NCBI RefSeq assembly: GCF_003315345.1
Contig: NZ_QNRO01000023.1
Coordinates: 1-64,000, forward strand
Source of the DNA: Marinobacter pelagius
GTDB lineage: Bacteria > Pseudomonadota > Gammaproteobacteria > Pseudomonadales > Oleiphilaceae
Length of the DNA: 64,000 bases
Direction: 5' to 3'
Within the stretch, counting starts at the first letter, position 1, and every line of letters starts with the position of its first letter. A model generated the notes under the pieces. The model saw only the letters and a program-made list of their open reading frames with translations. It was not told where the DNA came from and did no database searches. The translations under genes and the position numbers were made by a program. Shown in pieces: positions 24,809-34,749 of the stretch.

Positions 24809-27800
24809 GCGATTCCCCCTCCCCCTCGCCGGATTCCGGGTGTTCGTGAGGCTCGAAATGGATGCCCACCAGCTGTTTATAGAGTTCCCGCTGGTCGTGC
24901 GCCGCCTCCGTGGCGGCTGCCACCAGCTTTTCGTACCTTTCCGGGTCCCGCAGTTCCAACATGCGGAAGCGGGCCTCTTCCTGCATGTAGGTTTTCATGG
25001 GCACTTTCTGACGCACCGAATCCAGCTGTAGTGGCGGCAGACCCTCCTCAATGCGCCGGGGATCGAAGCGGTACAGCGGCCAGGCCCAGCTGTCCACCGC
25101 CCGCTTCTGCTGGGCCGGCGAGTGCACCAGGTCGTAGCCGTGGGCGATGCAGGGGCTGTGGGCAATGATCAGGGCGGGGCCATCGAAACTTTCGGCCTCC
25201 TGCAGGGCTTTGGTGGTCTGGTTGCTGTGGGACTGCATGGCAATCTGGGCCACGTACACATGGCCATAACTCATGGCCAGCAAGCCCAGGTCCTTCTTGC
25301 GGGTTTCCTTGCCGGCCGCCGCGAACTTGGCAATCGCGCCCAGGGGCGTAGCCTTGGACTGCTGGCCGCCGGTATTGGAATACACCTCGGTATCCAGCAC
25401 CAGCAGCTTGAGGTTCTGGCCGGAAGCCAGGGCATGGTCCAGGCCACCATAGCCGATGTCATAGGCCCAGCCATCACCACCAATCACCCAGACGCTCTTG
25501 GGGCACAGCTCATCGGCCAGGCTAGCCAGTTCCTGTACCTCGGGGCTTGGTTGTTGATCCTCCAGCCAGTCACGTAATCTTGCGACCGCCTTGCGCCGTG
25601 CCGCCATGGCCGACTCGTCGAGGGTGGCGCAGGGGCCCGTCAGGTTGCTGTACAGATCTTCAGGCAGACGATCCCTCATGCCTTCCAGCAACTGTCGGGC
25701 CCGGCCCACCAGCTTGCTCAATCCCAGGCGCATGCCCAGCCCAAGTTCCGCGGCATCTTCAAACAGCGAGTTGTTCCACGTTGGCCCCCGACCGTCGGTA
25801 TTCACCGTGTACGGTGTGGTGGGCAGGTTGCCGCCATAAATGGAGGAACAGCCGGTGGCATTGGCAATCAACAGACGGTCGCCCAGCAACTGGGTCAGCA
25901 GGCGGATGTAGGGGGTCTCGCCGCAGCCGGCGCAGGCGCCGGAGTATTCGAACAACGGGATCAATAGTGGCAACGATTTGAAGTCCCGCGGAATACGGTC
26001 CCTGGGAACATCCGGCAAGCTACGGAAGAACTTCAGGTTTTCCGCCTCAACGTCGCGATGCTCTTCCAGAGGCTGCATGTTGATCGCTTTGCGTTTGGGC
26101 CGGGTGCGATCTTTCGCGGGACACACCTCCACGCACAAACCGCAGCCGGTGCAGTCCTCCGGCGCCACCTGCAGCCGGTAATCCAGACCCTCCAGTTCCG
26201 CAGTGTGGGTTTCGGGAACGGTCTCGAACGTTTCCGGCCCGTTGCGCGCCGCCTCCGGCTCAAAGACCTTGGCGGTGATCGCGGTATGGGGGCAGATCAT
26301 CGCGCAGAAGTTGCACTGCACGCACAGATCGGACTCCCAGATCGGAATTTCCTGGGCAATGGACCGCTTCTCGAACTGGCTGGTACCCGTTGGCCAGGTA
26401 CCATCCGGCGGGAAGGCACTGACCGGCAGTTTGTCACCCTGCCCCTCCAGCAGCAGCCGGGTCACCTTCTGGACAAACTCCGGCGCATCCTCCGGCACCC
26501 TGGGTGGTCGGGTGCGGGTCGCCGTCACCTTGTCCGGTACCGGCACCTCATGCAGGTTGTCCAGGGCGGAATCAACCGCCTCCACGTTACGGCGAACGAC
26601 CTCAGGCCCGCGACGACCCCAGGTCTCGCGGATGGCGTCCTTGATGCGATCGATGGCCTCGTCCTTCGGCAGGATATCGGCGAGGGCAAAGAAGCACACC
26701 TGCATGACCGTGTTGATGCGCCGCTCCAGCCCGGCTTTTTCCGCCACTTCCGCGGCGTCGATGACATACAGGCGAGCCTTGCGCTCCATCAGGACCTGCT
26801 GGACCTCGACCGACAAGCGGTCCCAGGCCTCATCCTTTGACCAGGGGACATTGAGCAGTACCGTTGCCCCCTCGGCGGCATGCTCCAGGACATCGAAGCG
26901 CTCGAGAAACTGGGGCGCGTGAATGGCCACAAACTGGGCCTGGTGAATCTGGTAGCTGGAGCGGATGGGCAGCGGTCCGAACCGCAGGTGGGACACCGTG
27001 GTGGCCCCGGATTTCTTGGAGTCGTAGACAAAGTGGCCCTGGGCATAGAGGTCGGTGCCTTCGCCCAGGATCTTTATGCTGGCCTTGTTGCTGCTGACCG
27101 TGCCATCGGCGCCCAGGCCGAAGAACAGAGCCCTGCGCGTTTCCGGGGACTCGATATCGAGCTCGCTATCCACCTCCAGCGACAGCCGGGTGACATCGTC
27201 GCGAACACCGACGGTAAAGCGGGTTTTTGGTTGGTCGGCCTTCAGTTCGTCGAAAACGGCACAGACCATGGCGGGGGTGAATTCCCGGGAGGACAGGCCA
27301 TACCGGCCGCCGATCACCCGTGGCAGGATCTGCCGCTCGCCCCGACTCCAGGCTTCCATCAACGCCCCGCTGACCTCCAGCAACAATGGTTCGCCCTGGG
27401 CCCCGGGTTCCTTGGTCCGGTCCAGGACCGCCAGAGATTTTACGGTGTCGGGCAGTGCCGCGAGGAAGCGGTCGGTGACGAAGGGTCGGAACAGGCGCAC
27501 CTTGAGCACACCGACCTTCTCCCCCTGCTCGAGCAGCCAGTCCACTGTTTCATGGGCGCACTCCGCCCCGGACCCCATCAGGATGATCACCCGCTCCGCC
27601 GTGGGATGACCGACGTAATCAAACAACCGGTATTGCCGGCCAGTGATTCCGGCAAACCGGTCCATCATGGCTTCAAGCTTGTCCGGAAACGCCTGATAGA
27701 AAGGATTGGTGGCCTCCCGGGCCTGGAAAAAGGCGTCGGGGTTTTGGGACGTCCCCCGGATAACCGGCCGATCCGGGGTCATGCGGCGCTCCCGGTGCGC

Positions 27801-28397
27801 CTCCACCCCCTCACGGGGTATCAGGGCCTGCAGTTCGTCATCGCCCAGGGCGACAATCTTGGAGATTTCATGGGAGGTCCGGAAACCGTCGAAGAAGTGC
27901 ATCACCGGCACCCGAGCGTCCAGGGTGACCGCGTGACCAATGGCGGCCAGATCCTGGGCTTCCTGAACCGACCCCGAGGCCAACAGGGCAAAGCCGGTGC
28001 CGCGGGCGGTCATGACATCGGAATGGTCACAGAAGATCGACAGCGCATGGGTGGCGACGCTGCGGGCAGCGATGTGCATACAGAATGGGGAGAGTTCACC
28101 AGCAATCTTGAACAGGTTGGGGAGCATCAGCAGCAGCCCCTGGGAGGCGGTGAAGGTGGTCACCAGTGATCCGGCCTGCAGGGCGCCATGCACTGCCCCT
28201 GCGGCGCCGGCTTCGGACTGCATTTCCACCACGCTGGGCACCTGGCCCCAGAGATTGGGCCGGCTCAGTGCCGCCCAGTCGTCGGCGTGTTCGCCCATCA
28301 CCGACGCCGGAGTGATCGGATAGATGGCAATGGTTTCGCTCAAGCGATAGGCCACCGAGGCCACAGCTTCGTTGCCATCAAGGGTCTGGAACGCCAT
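24801..28397 (-). CDS. nifJ: Pyruvate:ferredoxin (flavodoxin) oxidoreductase
   Basis: A homodimeric TPP and iron-sulfur enzyme: pyruvate + CoA + oxidised ferredoxin to acetyl-CoA + CO2. The 1198 residues are in one chain with the canonical domain order. Domain I has IAIYPITPASVMGE. Domains II and III follow. The 2x[4Fe-4S] domain has CVQCNFCAMICP (about residue 695) and CTGCGLCVEVCP (about 755). The C-terminal TPP domain has a GDGWAYDIGYGG motif (about 985) and YSNTGGQQSKAT. The extra proximal cluster cysteines are in CAGCGETPY. The start codon follows GGGAG. Confidence 0.96.
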   Translation of the reverse strand: MAFQTLDGNEAVASVAYRLSETIAIYPITPASVMGEHADDWAALSRPNLWGQVPSVVEMQSEAGAAGAVHGALQAGSLVTTFTASQGLLLMLPNLFKIAGELSPFCMHIAARSVATHALSIFCDHSDVMTARGTGFALLASGSVQEAQDLAAIGHAVTLDARVPVMHFFDGFRTSHEISKIVALGDDELQALIPREGVEAHRERRMTPDRPVIRGTSQNPDAFFQAREATNPFYQAFPDKLEAMMDRFAGITGRQYRLFDYVGHPTAERVIILMGSGAECAHETVDWLLEQGEKVGVLKVRLFRPFVTDRFLAALPDTVKSLAVLDRTKEPGAQGEPLLLEVSGALMEAWSRGERQILPRVIGGRYGLSSREFTPAMVCAVFDELKADQPKTRFTVGVRDDVTRLSLEVDSELDIESPETRRALFFGLGADGTVSSNKASIKILGEGTDLYAQGHFVYDSKKSGATTVSHLRFGPLPIRSSYQIHQAQFVAIHAPQFLERFDVLEHAAEGATVLLNVPWSKDEAWDRLSVEVQQVLMERKARLYVIDAAEVAEKAGLERRINTVMQVCFFALADILPKDEAIDRIKDAIRETWGRRGPEVVRRNVEAVDSALDNLHEVPVPDKVTATRTRPPRVPEDAPEFVQKVTRLLLEGQGDKLPVSAFPPDGTWPTGTSQFEKRSIAQEIPIWESDLCVQCNFCAMICPHTAITAKVFEPEAARNGPETFETVPETHTAELEGLDYRLQVAPEDCTGCGLCVEVCPAKDRTRPKRKAINMQPLEEHRDVEAENLKFFRSLPDVPRDRIPRDFKSLPLLIPLFEYSGACAGCGETPYIRLLTQLLGDRLLIANATGCSSIYGGNLPTTPYTVNTDGRGPTWNNSLFEDAAELGLGMRLGLSKLVGRARQLLEGMRDRLPEDLYSNLTGPCATLDESAMAARRKAVARLRDWLEDQQPSPEVQELASLADELCPKSVWVIGGDGWAYDIGYGGLDHALASGQNLKLLVLDTEVYSNTGGQQSKATPLGAIAKFAAAGKETRKKDLGLLAMSYGHVYVAQIAMQSHSNQTTKALQEAESFDGPALIIAHSPCIAHGYDLVHSPAQQKRAVDSWAWPLYRFDPRRIEEGLPPLQLDSVRQKVPMKTYMQEEARFRMLELRDPERYEKLVAAATEAAHDQRELYKQLVGIHFEPHEHPESGEGEGESHD

Positions 28398-28487
28398 GGC
28401 CACTTCTCCCTGTCATAACCGTCCAACAGTCATGAGTCTAGGCAGGGCTTGTCACAGCCGCAAGCGACCGGGCGTTCCTCTGGCGAC

Positions 28488-29375
28488 TCAGCGCAGAATC
28501 ACCAGGGGCTTTCTGGCGGTTTCCAGCATACGGGTGGTGGTGCTGCCCACCAGGAACCGGCGTATACGGGAGTGGCCATAGGCGCCCATGATCAGCACAT
28601 CTATGTCGTGCTCTTCCTGATAGGCGTGCAAGGTCTGCTCCACATCGCCTTGGCGAATGGCAAGGTGCAGGTCCATACCCTGGTTCTTCAACGCTCCCTC
28701 TGCCCGCTTCAGCTGGGCCCGGTGTTCTTCGGTATCCGAGCCGACCATCACCAGATGCATGGGCATGCCCTTGAACACCGGCGTCCCGGCCAGTAACTCG
28801 ATGCTTCGAAACGCCGTCGGGCTGCCATCGAACGCCAGCATGGCGCTTTTCGGTGCCTCAAATTCGACCGGAACCAGAAAAACAGGCCGGTGCACACTGC
28901 GGATCACGGTCTCCAGCTGGCTGCCGACATGACGACCGGCAGCGGCACTGCTCTCGCCATGCAGGCCCATGACGAACAGCCTCGCCTCGGGCTCCAGTTC
29001 CACCAGCGAACCTGCCAGCTCATCATGGCGCTGGCGCTTGGTAACCTTGCCGACACCCGCTGCCAGCACCCGCTTTTCGGCTTCGTCCAGCATCAGATGG
29101 CCATGCTTGAGCGCGAGCTTGCTGCGCTGCTGATCCAGATTGACCAGCTCCTCCTGCAGTTGCTCCCGGCTACCGAGCCCGATGCTGCCGCTCATATCGG
29201 TGCGGGCCGGGTATTTTTCCTCGTCCAGCACGTGCAACAGCATCAGGGGATCGGCCATTCGGGAACTGGCCCAGGCTGCGTAGTCACAAACCGCCAGGGC
29301 CGCTTCGGAGCCGTCGATACAGGCCACCACCTGAAGGGTATCCGGAACACCGGTCTCTGAGGTTTCAACGGTCAT
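28488..29375 (-). CDS. Tandem-domain universal stress protein
   Basis: A 295-residue protein with two UspA folds (about 10-155 and 160-295). The ATP-binding pattern G-x2-G-x9-G is clear in the second (MGAYGHSRIRRFLVGS) and recognisable in the first (MGLHGESSAAAGRHVGS). It follows the SulP transporter by 13 bp and is likely co-transcribed. UspA proteins beside SulP carriers are common and may tune transport, but that is inference. Confidence 0.9.
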   Translation of the reverse strand: MTVETSETGVPDTLQVVACIDGSEAALAVCDYAAWASSRMADPLMLLHVLDEEKYPARTDMSGSIGLGSREQLQEELVNLDQQRSKLALKHGHLMLDEAEKRVLAAGVGKVTKRQRHDELAGSLVELEPEARLFVMGLHGESSAAAGRHVGSQLETVIRSVHRPVFLVPVEFEAPKSAMLAFDGSPTAFRSIELLAGTPVFKGMPMHLVMVGSDTEEHRAQLKRAEGALKNQGMDLHLAIRQGDVEQTLHAYQEEHDIDVLIMGAYGHSRIRRFLVGSTTTRMLETARKPLVILR

Positions 29376-29388
29376 TGTTTCAACTCCT

Positions 29389-30876
29389 TTAGTGGGCCAT
29401 CAGACGTTCGACAGCATCTGGCTTATCGTGCACGCCAAAGCGGTCAACGATGGTGGCACTGGCCTCGTTCAGGCCAACCACCTCGACATCGGCACCTTCC
29501 CGGCGGAACTTGACCACCACCTTGTCCAGCGCCGCCACGGCGGTGATATCCCAGAAATGAGCCCGACTGAGGTCGATCACTACATTGTCGACGGCTTCCT
29601 TGAAGTCAAAGGACTCGATGAACTTCTCGGAAGAGCTGAAGAACACCTGCCCCACCACGTTGTAGCGTCGGGTATCGCTCGCTTCGTCATAGTCCGACCT
29701 CACCAGCATGTAGTGGCCCACCTTGTTGGCGAAGAACAGGGCCGCCAGAAGCACGCCAGCCATTACGCCGAAGGCGAGGTTGTGCGTCGCCACCACCACG
29801 ATCACGGTAACCACCATCACGATGTTGGTTGAGAGCGGGTGCTCCCGGAGATTCCTGATGGACTCCCAGCTGAAGGTACCGATCGACACCATGATCATCA
29901 CCGCCACCAGCGCCGCCATGGGTATCTGGACCAGCCACTGGTCCAGGACCAGCACCATGACCAACAGGAAAGCACCGGCGGTGAAGGTGGAGAGCCGGGT
30001 ACGGCCACCGGATTTGATGTTGATGATGGACTGACCAATCATCGCGCAACCGGCCATGCCACCAAGCAGCCCGGCTCCGATGTTGGCCACACCCTGGCCC
30101 TTGCATTCACGATTACGGTCGCTGGTGGTGTCGGTCAGGTCGTCCACGATGGTCGCAGTCATCATGGATTCCAGCAGGCCGACCACGGCAAGCCCCAGGG
30201 AATACGGCAGGATAATCATCAGCGTTTCGAGGTTGAGCGGCACATCCGGCCACAGGAACACCGGCAGGGTGTCCGGCAATTCACCCATATCGCCCACGGT
30301 GCGGATATCCAGACCCAGGAACATGGCAACCGCTGTGAGAGAGATGATGCACACCAGCGGCGACGGCAGGACCTTGCCGACCACCGGAACCAGGGGGAAC
30401 AGGTAGATGATCGCCAGACCCGCTGCGGTCATGGCGTAGACATGCCAGGTAACATTGGTCAGTTCGGGCAGCTGGGCCATGAAGATCAGGATCGCCAGAG
30501 CGTTGACGAACCCGGTCACCACCGAGCGGGAGACAAAGCGCATCAGTGCCCCCAGCTTGAGGTAGCCTGCAATAATCTGGAACACCCCCGTGAGCAGGGT
30601 CGCGGCGAGCAGGTATTCGAGGCCATGCTCTTTCACCAGCGTGACCATCAGCAACGCCATGGCGCCGGTGGCGGCTGAAATCATCCCGGGGCGACCGCCC
30701 ACAAACGCGATCACGACAGCAATACAGAAGGAAGCATAAAGACCCACTTTCGGGTCCACACCTGCAATGATGGAGAAGGCGATGGCCTCCGGAATCAGGG
30801 CAAGGGCCACCACGATACCGGCGAGCAGATCGCCGCGAACATTGGAGAACCAGTTGTTTCGTATACTGCTGAGCAT
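29389..30876 (-). CDS. SulP (SLC26) family anion transporter
   Basis: A 495-residue inner-membrane carrier. It begins with [25 protein letters not shown], the SulP signature, has roughly 12-14 helices to about residue 390, and ends in a cytoplasmic STAS domain (about 400-495, with [20 protein letters not shown]). Substrates of the family include sulfate, bicarbonate and dicarboxylates. The neighbouring Usp gene is a feature of the bicarbonate-type group, but this is not proof. The 289 bp upstream hold only the promoter region; I see no other gene there. Confidence 0.92.
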   Translation of the reverse strand: MLSSIRNNWFSNVRGDLLAGIVVALALIPEAIAFSIIAGVDPKVGLYASFCIAVVIAFVGGRPGMISAATGAMALLMVTLVKEHGLEYLLAATLLTGVFQIIAGYLKLGALMRFVSRSVVTGFVNALAILIFMAQLPELTNVTWHVYAMTAAGLAIIYLFPLVPVVGKVLPSPLVCIISLTAVAMFLGLDIRTVGDMGELPDTLPVFLWPDVPLNLETLMIILPYSLGLAVVGLLESMMTATIVDDLTDTTSDRNRECKGQGVANIGAGLLGGMAGCAMIGQSIINIKSGGRTRLSTFTAGAFLLVMVLVLDQWLVQIPMAALVAVMIMVSIGTFSWESIRNLREHPLSTNIVMVVTVIVVVATHNLAFGVMAGVLLAALFFANKVGHYMLVRSDYDEASDTRRYNVVGQVFFSSSEKFIESFDFKEAVDNVVIDLSRAHFWDITAVAALDKVVVKFRREGADVEVVGLNEASATIVDRFGVHDKPDAVERLMAH

Positions 30877-31165
30877 ATTCGTGTAATCCGATTAAAGGTT
30901 TCAAAAGCCGGGCAACAGACACCAGGCCGATTCCTGTGGAGCCAGAGTCTGGAGAAAAACCATGACAATCGCGGTTCCGCGAGCAAGATATCGAGAGCTA
31001 CGAATCCACTTGGCCGATGACAGCGCACCGGCTGGATGCTCAAGCCTTGCTGGAGTATCGAGGGAGAAGGGAAGTCTGAATGCTAGGGTGGAAGGATCGT
31101 CACAGTCTGGTTTCAGTATCTTTGATGAAAATCAGGCGTCGGCCGAAAATAGGGCGCGAAGTCTA

Positions 31166-32314
31166 TCAGAGCCGTGATTGAAAAGTAAGGTCGCTCTTCC
31201 CGGCATGGATCAGGTCATCAAAGAGCTTCTGGTACTGTCCTGCCAGCACCGATGCCCCCCAGGCATCCGGTCCGGAGGGCTGTGGCCGGCATCGCATCAG
31301 TCGTTCCAGTAAGTCTGCCGCGGCGTCCGCTTCAGCGTCAGCGTCCTTTTCGTAGCTATGGTATCGGCAAAGGTCCGGCACATACTCCGGGTAGGCCAGC
31401 CGGTCCGGGGCCAGGGGCACACACCCGGAGGCCATGGCCTCCAGCATCGACAATCCCTGGAAATCATGCAGGGCTGTGGAGAGAACAATATCCGCCCGGC
31501 TGAGCAACCGGTCATAATCACCCCGGCTTTCGAGGAACCCCCACTGTTCTATCCGGTCACCAAACTCCTCACGGATCCGGCCGAATGCCGCTGGCTGATT
31601 CCTGAAACTTTCGCCGACAACACTGAGCCGGAACGGTACCGAGCGCCTGTCGAGCACCTGCAGGAATTTCAACAGGCGATCCGGTCCTTTGTCGTATTCC
31701 CAGCGATGGTTCCAGAGCAGGTGTGGTCGGGCCCAGTTCACACCACGATCATCGGTAAACAGGCGGTCCTCAATTGGTACCGGTATCACCCGGGACTTAT
31801 CACTCAAAGTTTCGATCAGCCCTTCGGGCACTCTGTCTGGCAGTTTTTGGACGAAAGTATCGACACCGTTCAGAAAACTGTCCCGGCTCCAGCCACTGTT
31901 GAACACCACGCAATCGGCAGAAAGCGCACTGTAGAGGTTCACCATCTGTGGATCGACACTGCTGTTCTGACCACTTGATACAGGAAAGGCGAACTGGTTT
32001 TCGTGCATGTACAGCAGGCAGGGCGTACTGGCCAGGCGCGGGTGCAGACCGCGCAGGGTGGCCAGATCCACCATCGATGTAGCGATAATCAGATCCCAGC
32101 GCTCCTGCAGGAGCGGCTCATTCAGCCAGCTCAGTGGATTGCCCCGGATGCGCCAGCGGAAGAACCTCGGAGGCAATGCCAGGCCGTGCCAGTGGAAGTC
32201 CGGCAACAGTGCCGCCAGCTGCTCACGCCAGCGCTTGTGACTGGCGGCGTCGTAACCGGACAGCACTAGTACTCTCGGTTTGGACGTATCGGGCTTCATC
32301 AGGCTCACACCCAT
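31166..32314 (-). CDS. tRNA-queuosine alpha-mannosyltransferase-like glycosyltransferase (DUF3524)
   Basis: A 382-residue protein with an N-terminal DUF3524 domain (about 12-175, with LVLSGYDAASHKRW and MHENQFAFP) and a GT4 domain (HLLWNHRWEYDKGPDRLLK, DFQGLSMLEAMASGCVPL). This architecture is that of GTDC1/QTMAN, which mannosylates queuosine in tRNA-Asp; the role here is inferred from that family. The start at 32314 forms a TAATG overlap with the MFS gene, so it is translationally coupled. An ATG five codons later is a weaker alternative. Confidence 0.82.
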   Translation of the reverse strand: MGVSLMKPDTSKPRVLVLSGYDAASHKRWREQLAALLPDFHWHGLALPPRFFRWRIRGNPLSWLNEPLLQERWDLIIATSMVDLATLRGLHPRLASTPCLLYMHENQFAFPVSSGQNSSVDPQMVNLYSALSADCVVFNSGWSRDSFLNGVDTFVQKLPDRVPEGLIETLSDKSRVIPVPIEDRLFTDDRGVNWARPHLLWNHRWEYDKGPDRLLKFLQVLDRRSVPFRLSVVGESFRNQPAAFGRIREEFGDRIEQWGFLESRGDYDRLLSRADIVLSTALHDFQGLSMLEAMASGCVPLAPDRLAYPEYVPDLCRYHSYEKDADAEADAAADLLERLMRCRPQPSGPDAWGASVLAGQYQKLFDDLIHAGKSDLTFQSRL

Positions 32315-33498
32315 TAACCAGACTTAGCGCCAGGTCGCGCTCTGGACAGCGACCACAGCCCGAGCACCGGCCCGGGCACCAGCAACAGAACCACCCAGAC
32401 ATCCAACTGGCCCCATAATCCGCTGGTCAGCCAGATGGCGGGCAGGGTCAGCCCAAACCCGACGGCGTTCATGACGGCAAGTGAGGACCCCACCGATTCC
32501 TTGGGCGCGGTCGCCGCAGCCAGGGCCGAAAATTGCGGCGAATCTGCAACCACCGCAATCCCCCAGACAACCAGCAACGCGATCAGCAAGACCGGGGCGA
32601 GCCCATTCAACCATGGATACACAAGGCAGAAAGCCCCTGACACCATCAGCGCCCGCCGGGCCACCCACTCGCTACCCAGGGTTCGACTGAGCCGACCACC
32701 ACCGATGCAACCGGCAGCGCCAATACCGATCACCGCGAACGACAGCCAGGGAACCAGTGCTTCGCCCTGCCCGAGGCGCTGAAGTTCCCGGCCGATCAGC
32801 AAAGGCGTCAGCGTCCAGAAGGCATAAAGTTCCCACATATGGCCAAAGTAGCCGCCGGCCACTGCCCGGAATCTCGGGATACGTAAAGCCGCCAGTCCCT
32901 GGCTGAGGGGCAGCCGGCCACTGCTTTTGGGCAGGTGCGGTCCGTCGCCCAGCAGGAAAACCAGCATCCCGCCGGCCAGTGCGAGACAGGAGGCCGCCAT
33001 CAGCGGTAGCTCCCACGGCATGCCCAGCGTTGCGCCGCGCATCAGATGCGGCAGAGCGGTACCCAGGGTAAGCATACCCACCAGCCAGGCCAGGGCTGCA
33101 CCGGCGTACTTCGGGGTCCAGGCAATCACCATTTTCATACCCAGGGGATAGATACCCGCCAGGCAGAGACCGGTAGCGAATCGGAGGATGAAATCCAGGG
33201 GTGGCTGCCCGGCTGCAAAGACAAATCCGCCATTAACCAGGGCGCCCAGCAGACTCGACAGGGCAAAGATCCGGCTGGCGCCAAAGCGGTCCGCCAGACC
33301 GGTCACCGCAATGGTCAGGGTACCCGTGATAAAACCGGCCTGAACCGCCAGGGTCAGCCGGCCGAGATCGGTTTCAGTCAGCCCCAACTGGGCCGCGAGG
33401 GACAACCAGACGCCATTGATGCTGAACCAGAGGGAGGTGCCGAACAGCTGGGCCAGCACAATCACAGGCAGTGGAAAACGCCGCAGTAACTCGATCAT
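32314..33498 (-). CDS. Major facilitator superfamily transporter
   Basis: A 394-residue carrier with about 12 hydrophobic segments and the MFS loop GLADRFGASRIFAL between helices 2 and 3. The start MIELLRRFPLPVIVLAQLFG is chosen because the 20 codons upstream are basic and contain a TATAGT promoter-like hexamer. It lies 56 bp after arsJ and overlaps the mannosyltransferase gene. The substrate is unknown; location next to arsJ does not by itself show an arsenic role. Confidence 0.8.
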   Translation of the reverse strand: MIELLRRFPLPVIVLAQLFGTSLWFSINGVWLSLAAQLGLTETDLGRLTLAVQAGFITGTLTIAVTGLADRFGASRIFALSSLLGALVNGGFVFAAGQPPLDFILRFATGLCLAGIYPLGMKMVIAWTPKYAGAALAWLVGMLTLGTALPHLMRGATLGMPWELPLMAASCLALAGGMLVFLLGDGPHLPKSSGRLPLSQGLAALRIPRFRAVAGGYFGHMWELYAFWTLTPLLIGRELQRLGQGEALVPWLSFAVIGIGAAGCIGGGRLSRTLGSEWVARRALMVSGAFCLVYPWLNGLAPVLLIALLVVWGIAVVADSPQFSALAAATAPKESVGSSLAVMNAVGFGLTLPAIWLTSGLWGQLDVWVVLLLVPGPVLGLWSLSRARPGAKSG

Positions 33499-33554
33499 TG
33501 TTATTATCTTGCTTCGGGATATCTTTCCAAGACTATAACGCCAGGGGCGCCGGA

Positions 33555-34748
33555 TCACATGCTACTTTGGTGCCTGGCTGGCAACCACAGCGACAGCAGC
33601 GAGGCCGTCGCCACCAGGGCAGCGGATATCCAGAGGCAGACCTCCAGCCCGAAGGCCTGGTAGACCCATCCGGACAGAATCGTACCCAATAACCGTCCGG
33701 CGGCATTGGACATGTAATAGAACCCCACATCCAGGGATACCCCATCGCCCCGGGCATAGCTGACGATCAGGTAGCTGTGCAGGGAAGAGTTGATCGCAAA
33801 CAGCACTCCAAACAGCAACAAACCGCCGATCAACACCACCTGCGGCGACCACCCTGCCATCAGGCCAATCGCAATCGCCGCGGGAATCAGGGCGAGAGCT
33901 GCCGCCCAGATTACCGCCGACCGTTTTCCTTCGGCATGGCCGGTGATGCGCGGGGCAATGGTCTGGATAAAGCCATAGCCGATAATCCAGGTGGCCATGA
34001 ATCCGCCCACCTTCCAGAAATCCCAGCCGAAGACCGTGTGCAGGTAGACCGGCAAGGCCACCACAAACCACACATCCCGGGCGCCGAACAGAAACATGCG
34101 GGCCGCCGACAGCACGTTGATCGCCCGGCTCTTGGACAGGATCTCGCTGAACTTCGGCTTGGCCTTGCTCTTGCCCAGGTCCTGCCCCAGCAGGAACAGG
34201 CTGGCCAGCCACACCAGCCCGAGCGCCAACGCCATCAGGATCACCGCGCCCTTGAAGCCGGCCGCCATCAGCAGTACACCACCGAGGAAGAAGCCGACAC
34301 CCTTGAGAGTGTTCTTGGAACCGGTGAGAATCGCCACCCACTTGTACAGGGTTCCTTGCTGCTGATCCGGCACCAGCAACTTGATGCCGCTTTTGGCCGA
34401 CATCTTGTTCAGGTCCTTGGCAATGCCGGACAGCGCCTGCGCCGCCATCACCCAGGGCACCGTCAGCATCGCCGCGGGTACCGCCAGCATGGCGAGGGCC
34501 ACAATCTGCAGGAACAGCCCGATGTTCATGGTGCGATTCAGCCCCATGCGGGCACCCAGATAACCGCCCACCAGGTTAGTCACCACCCCGAAGAACTCGT
34601 AAAAGATGAACAACAGGGCGATTTCCAGCGGCGAATAGCCCAACTGGTGGAAGTGCAGCACCACCAGCATCCGCAGGGCACCATCCGTCAGGGTAAAGGC
34701 CCAGTAGTTGCCGGTGATGACCAGGTACTGTCGGATGGCTGCCGTCAT
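33555..34748 (-). CDS. arsJ: Organoarsenical (1-arseno-3-phosphoglycerate) efflux permease ArsJ
   Basis: A 397-residue MFS permease that exports the unstable product of GAPDH acting on arsenate. It begins with YLVITGNYWAFTLTDGALRM and has VVTNLVGGYLGARMGLN, SGIAKDLNKMSAKSGIKLL and VYLHTVFGWDFWKVGG, segments that set ArsJ apart from other MFS proteins. Its ATG lies one base after the stop of the GAPDH gene (TGATATG), so the pair is coupled as in other arsJ operons. Confidence 0.93.
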   Translation of the reverse strand: MTAAIRQYLVITGNYWAFTLTDGALRMLVVLHFHQLGYSPLEIALLFIFYEFFGVVTNLVGGYLGARMGLNRTMNIGLFLQIVALAMLAVPAAMLTVPWVMAAQALSGIAKDLNKMSAKSGIKLLVPDQQQGTLYKWVAILTGSKNTLKGVGFFLGGVLLMAAGFKGAVILMALALGLVWLASLFLLGQDLGKSKAKPKFSEILSKSRAINVLSAARMFLFGARDVWFVVALPVYLHTVFGWDFWKVGGFMATWIIGYGFIQTIAPRITGHAEGKRSAVIWAAALALIPAAIAIGLMAGWSPQVVLIGGLLLFGVLFAINSSLHSYLIVSYARGDGVSLDVGFYYMSNAAGRLLGTILSGWVYQAFGLEVCLWISAALVATASLLSLWLPARHQSSM

Positions 34749-34749
34749 A

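Noticed and set aside
30962..31177. 71-codon frame between the SulP and glycosyltransferase genes
   Set aside because: No motif, low-complexity composition and weak start. The gap is better read as promoter and spacer.
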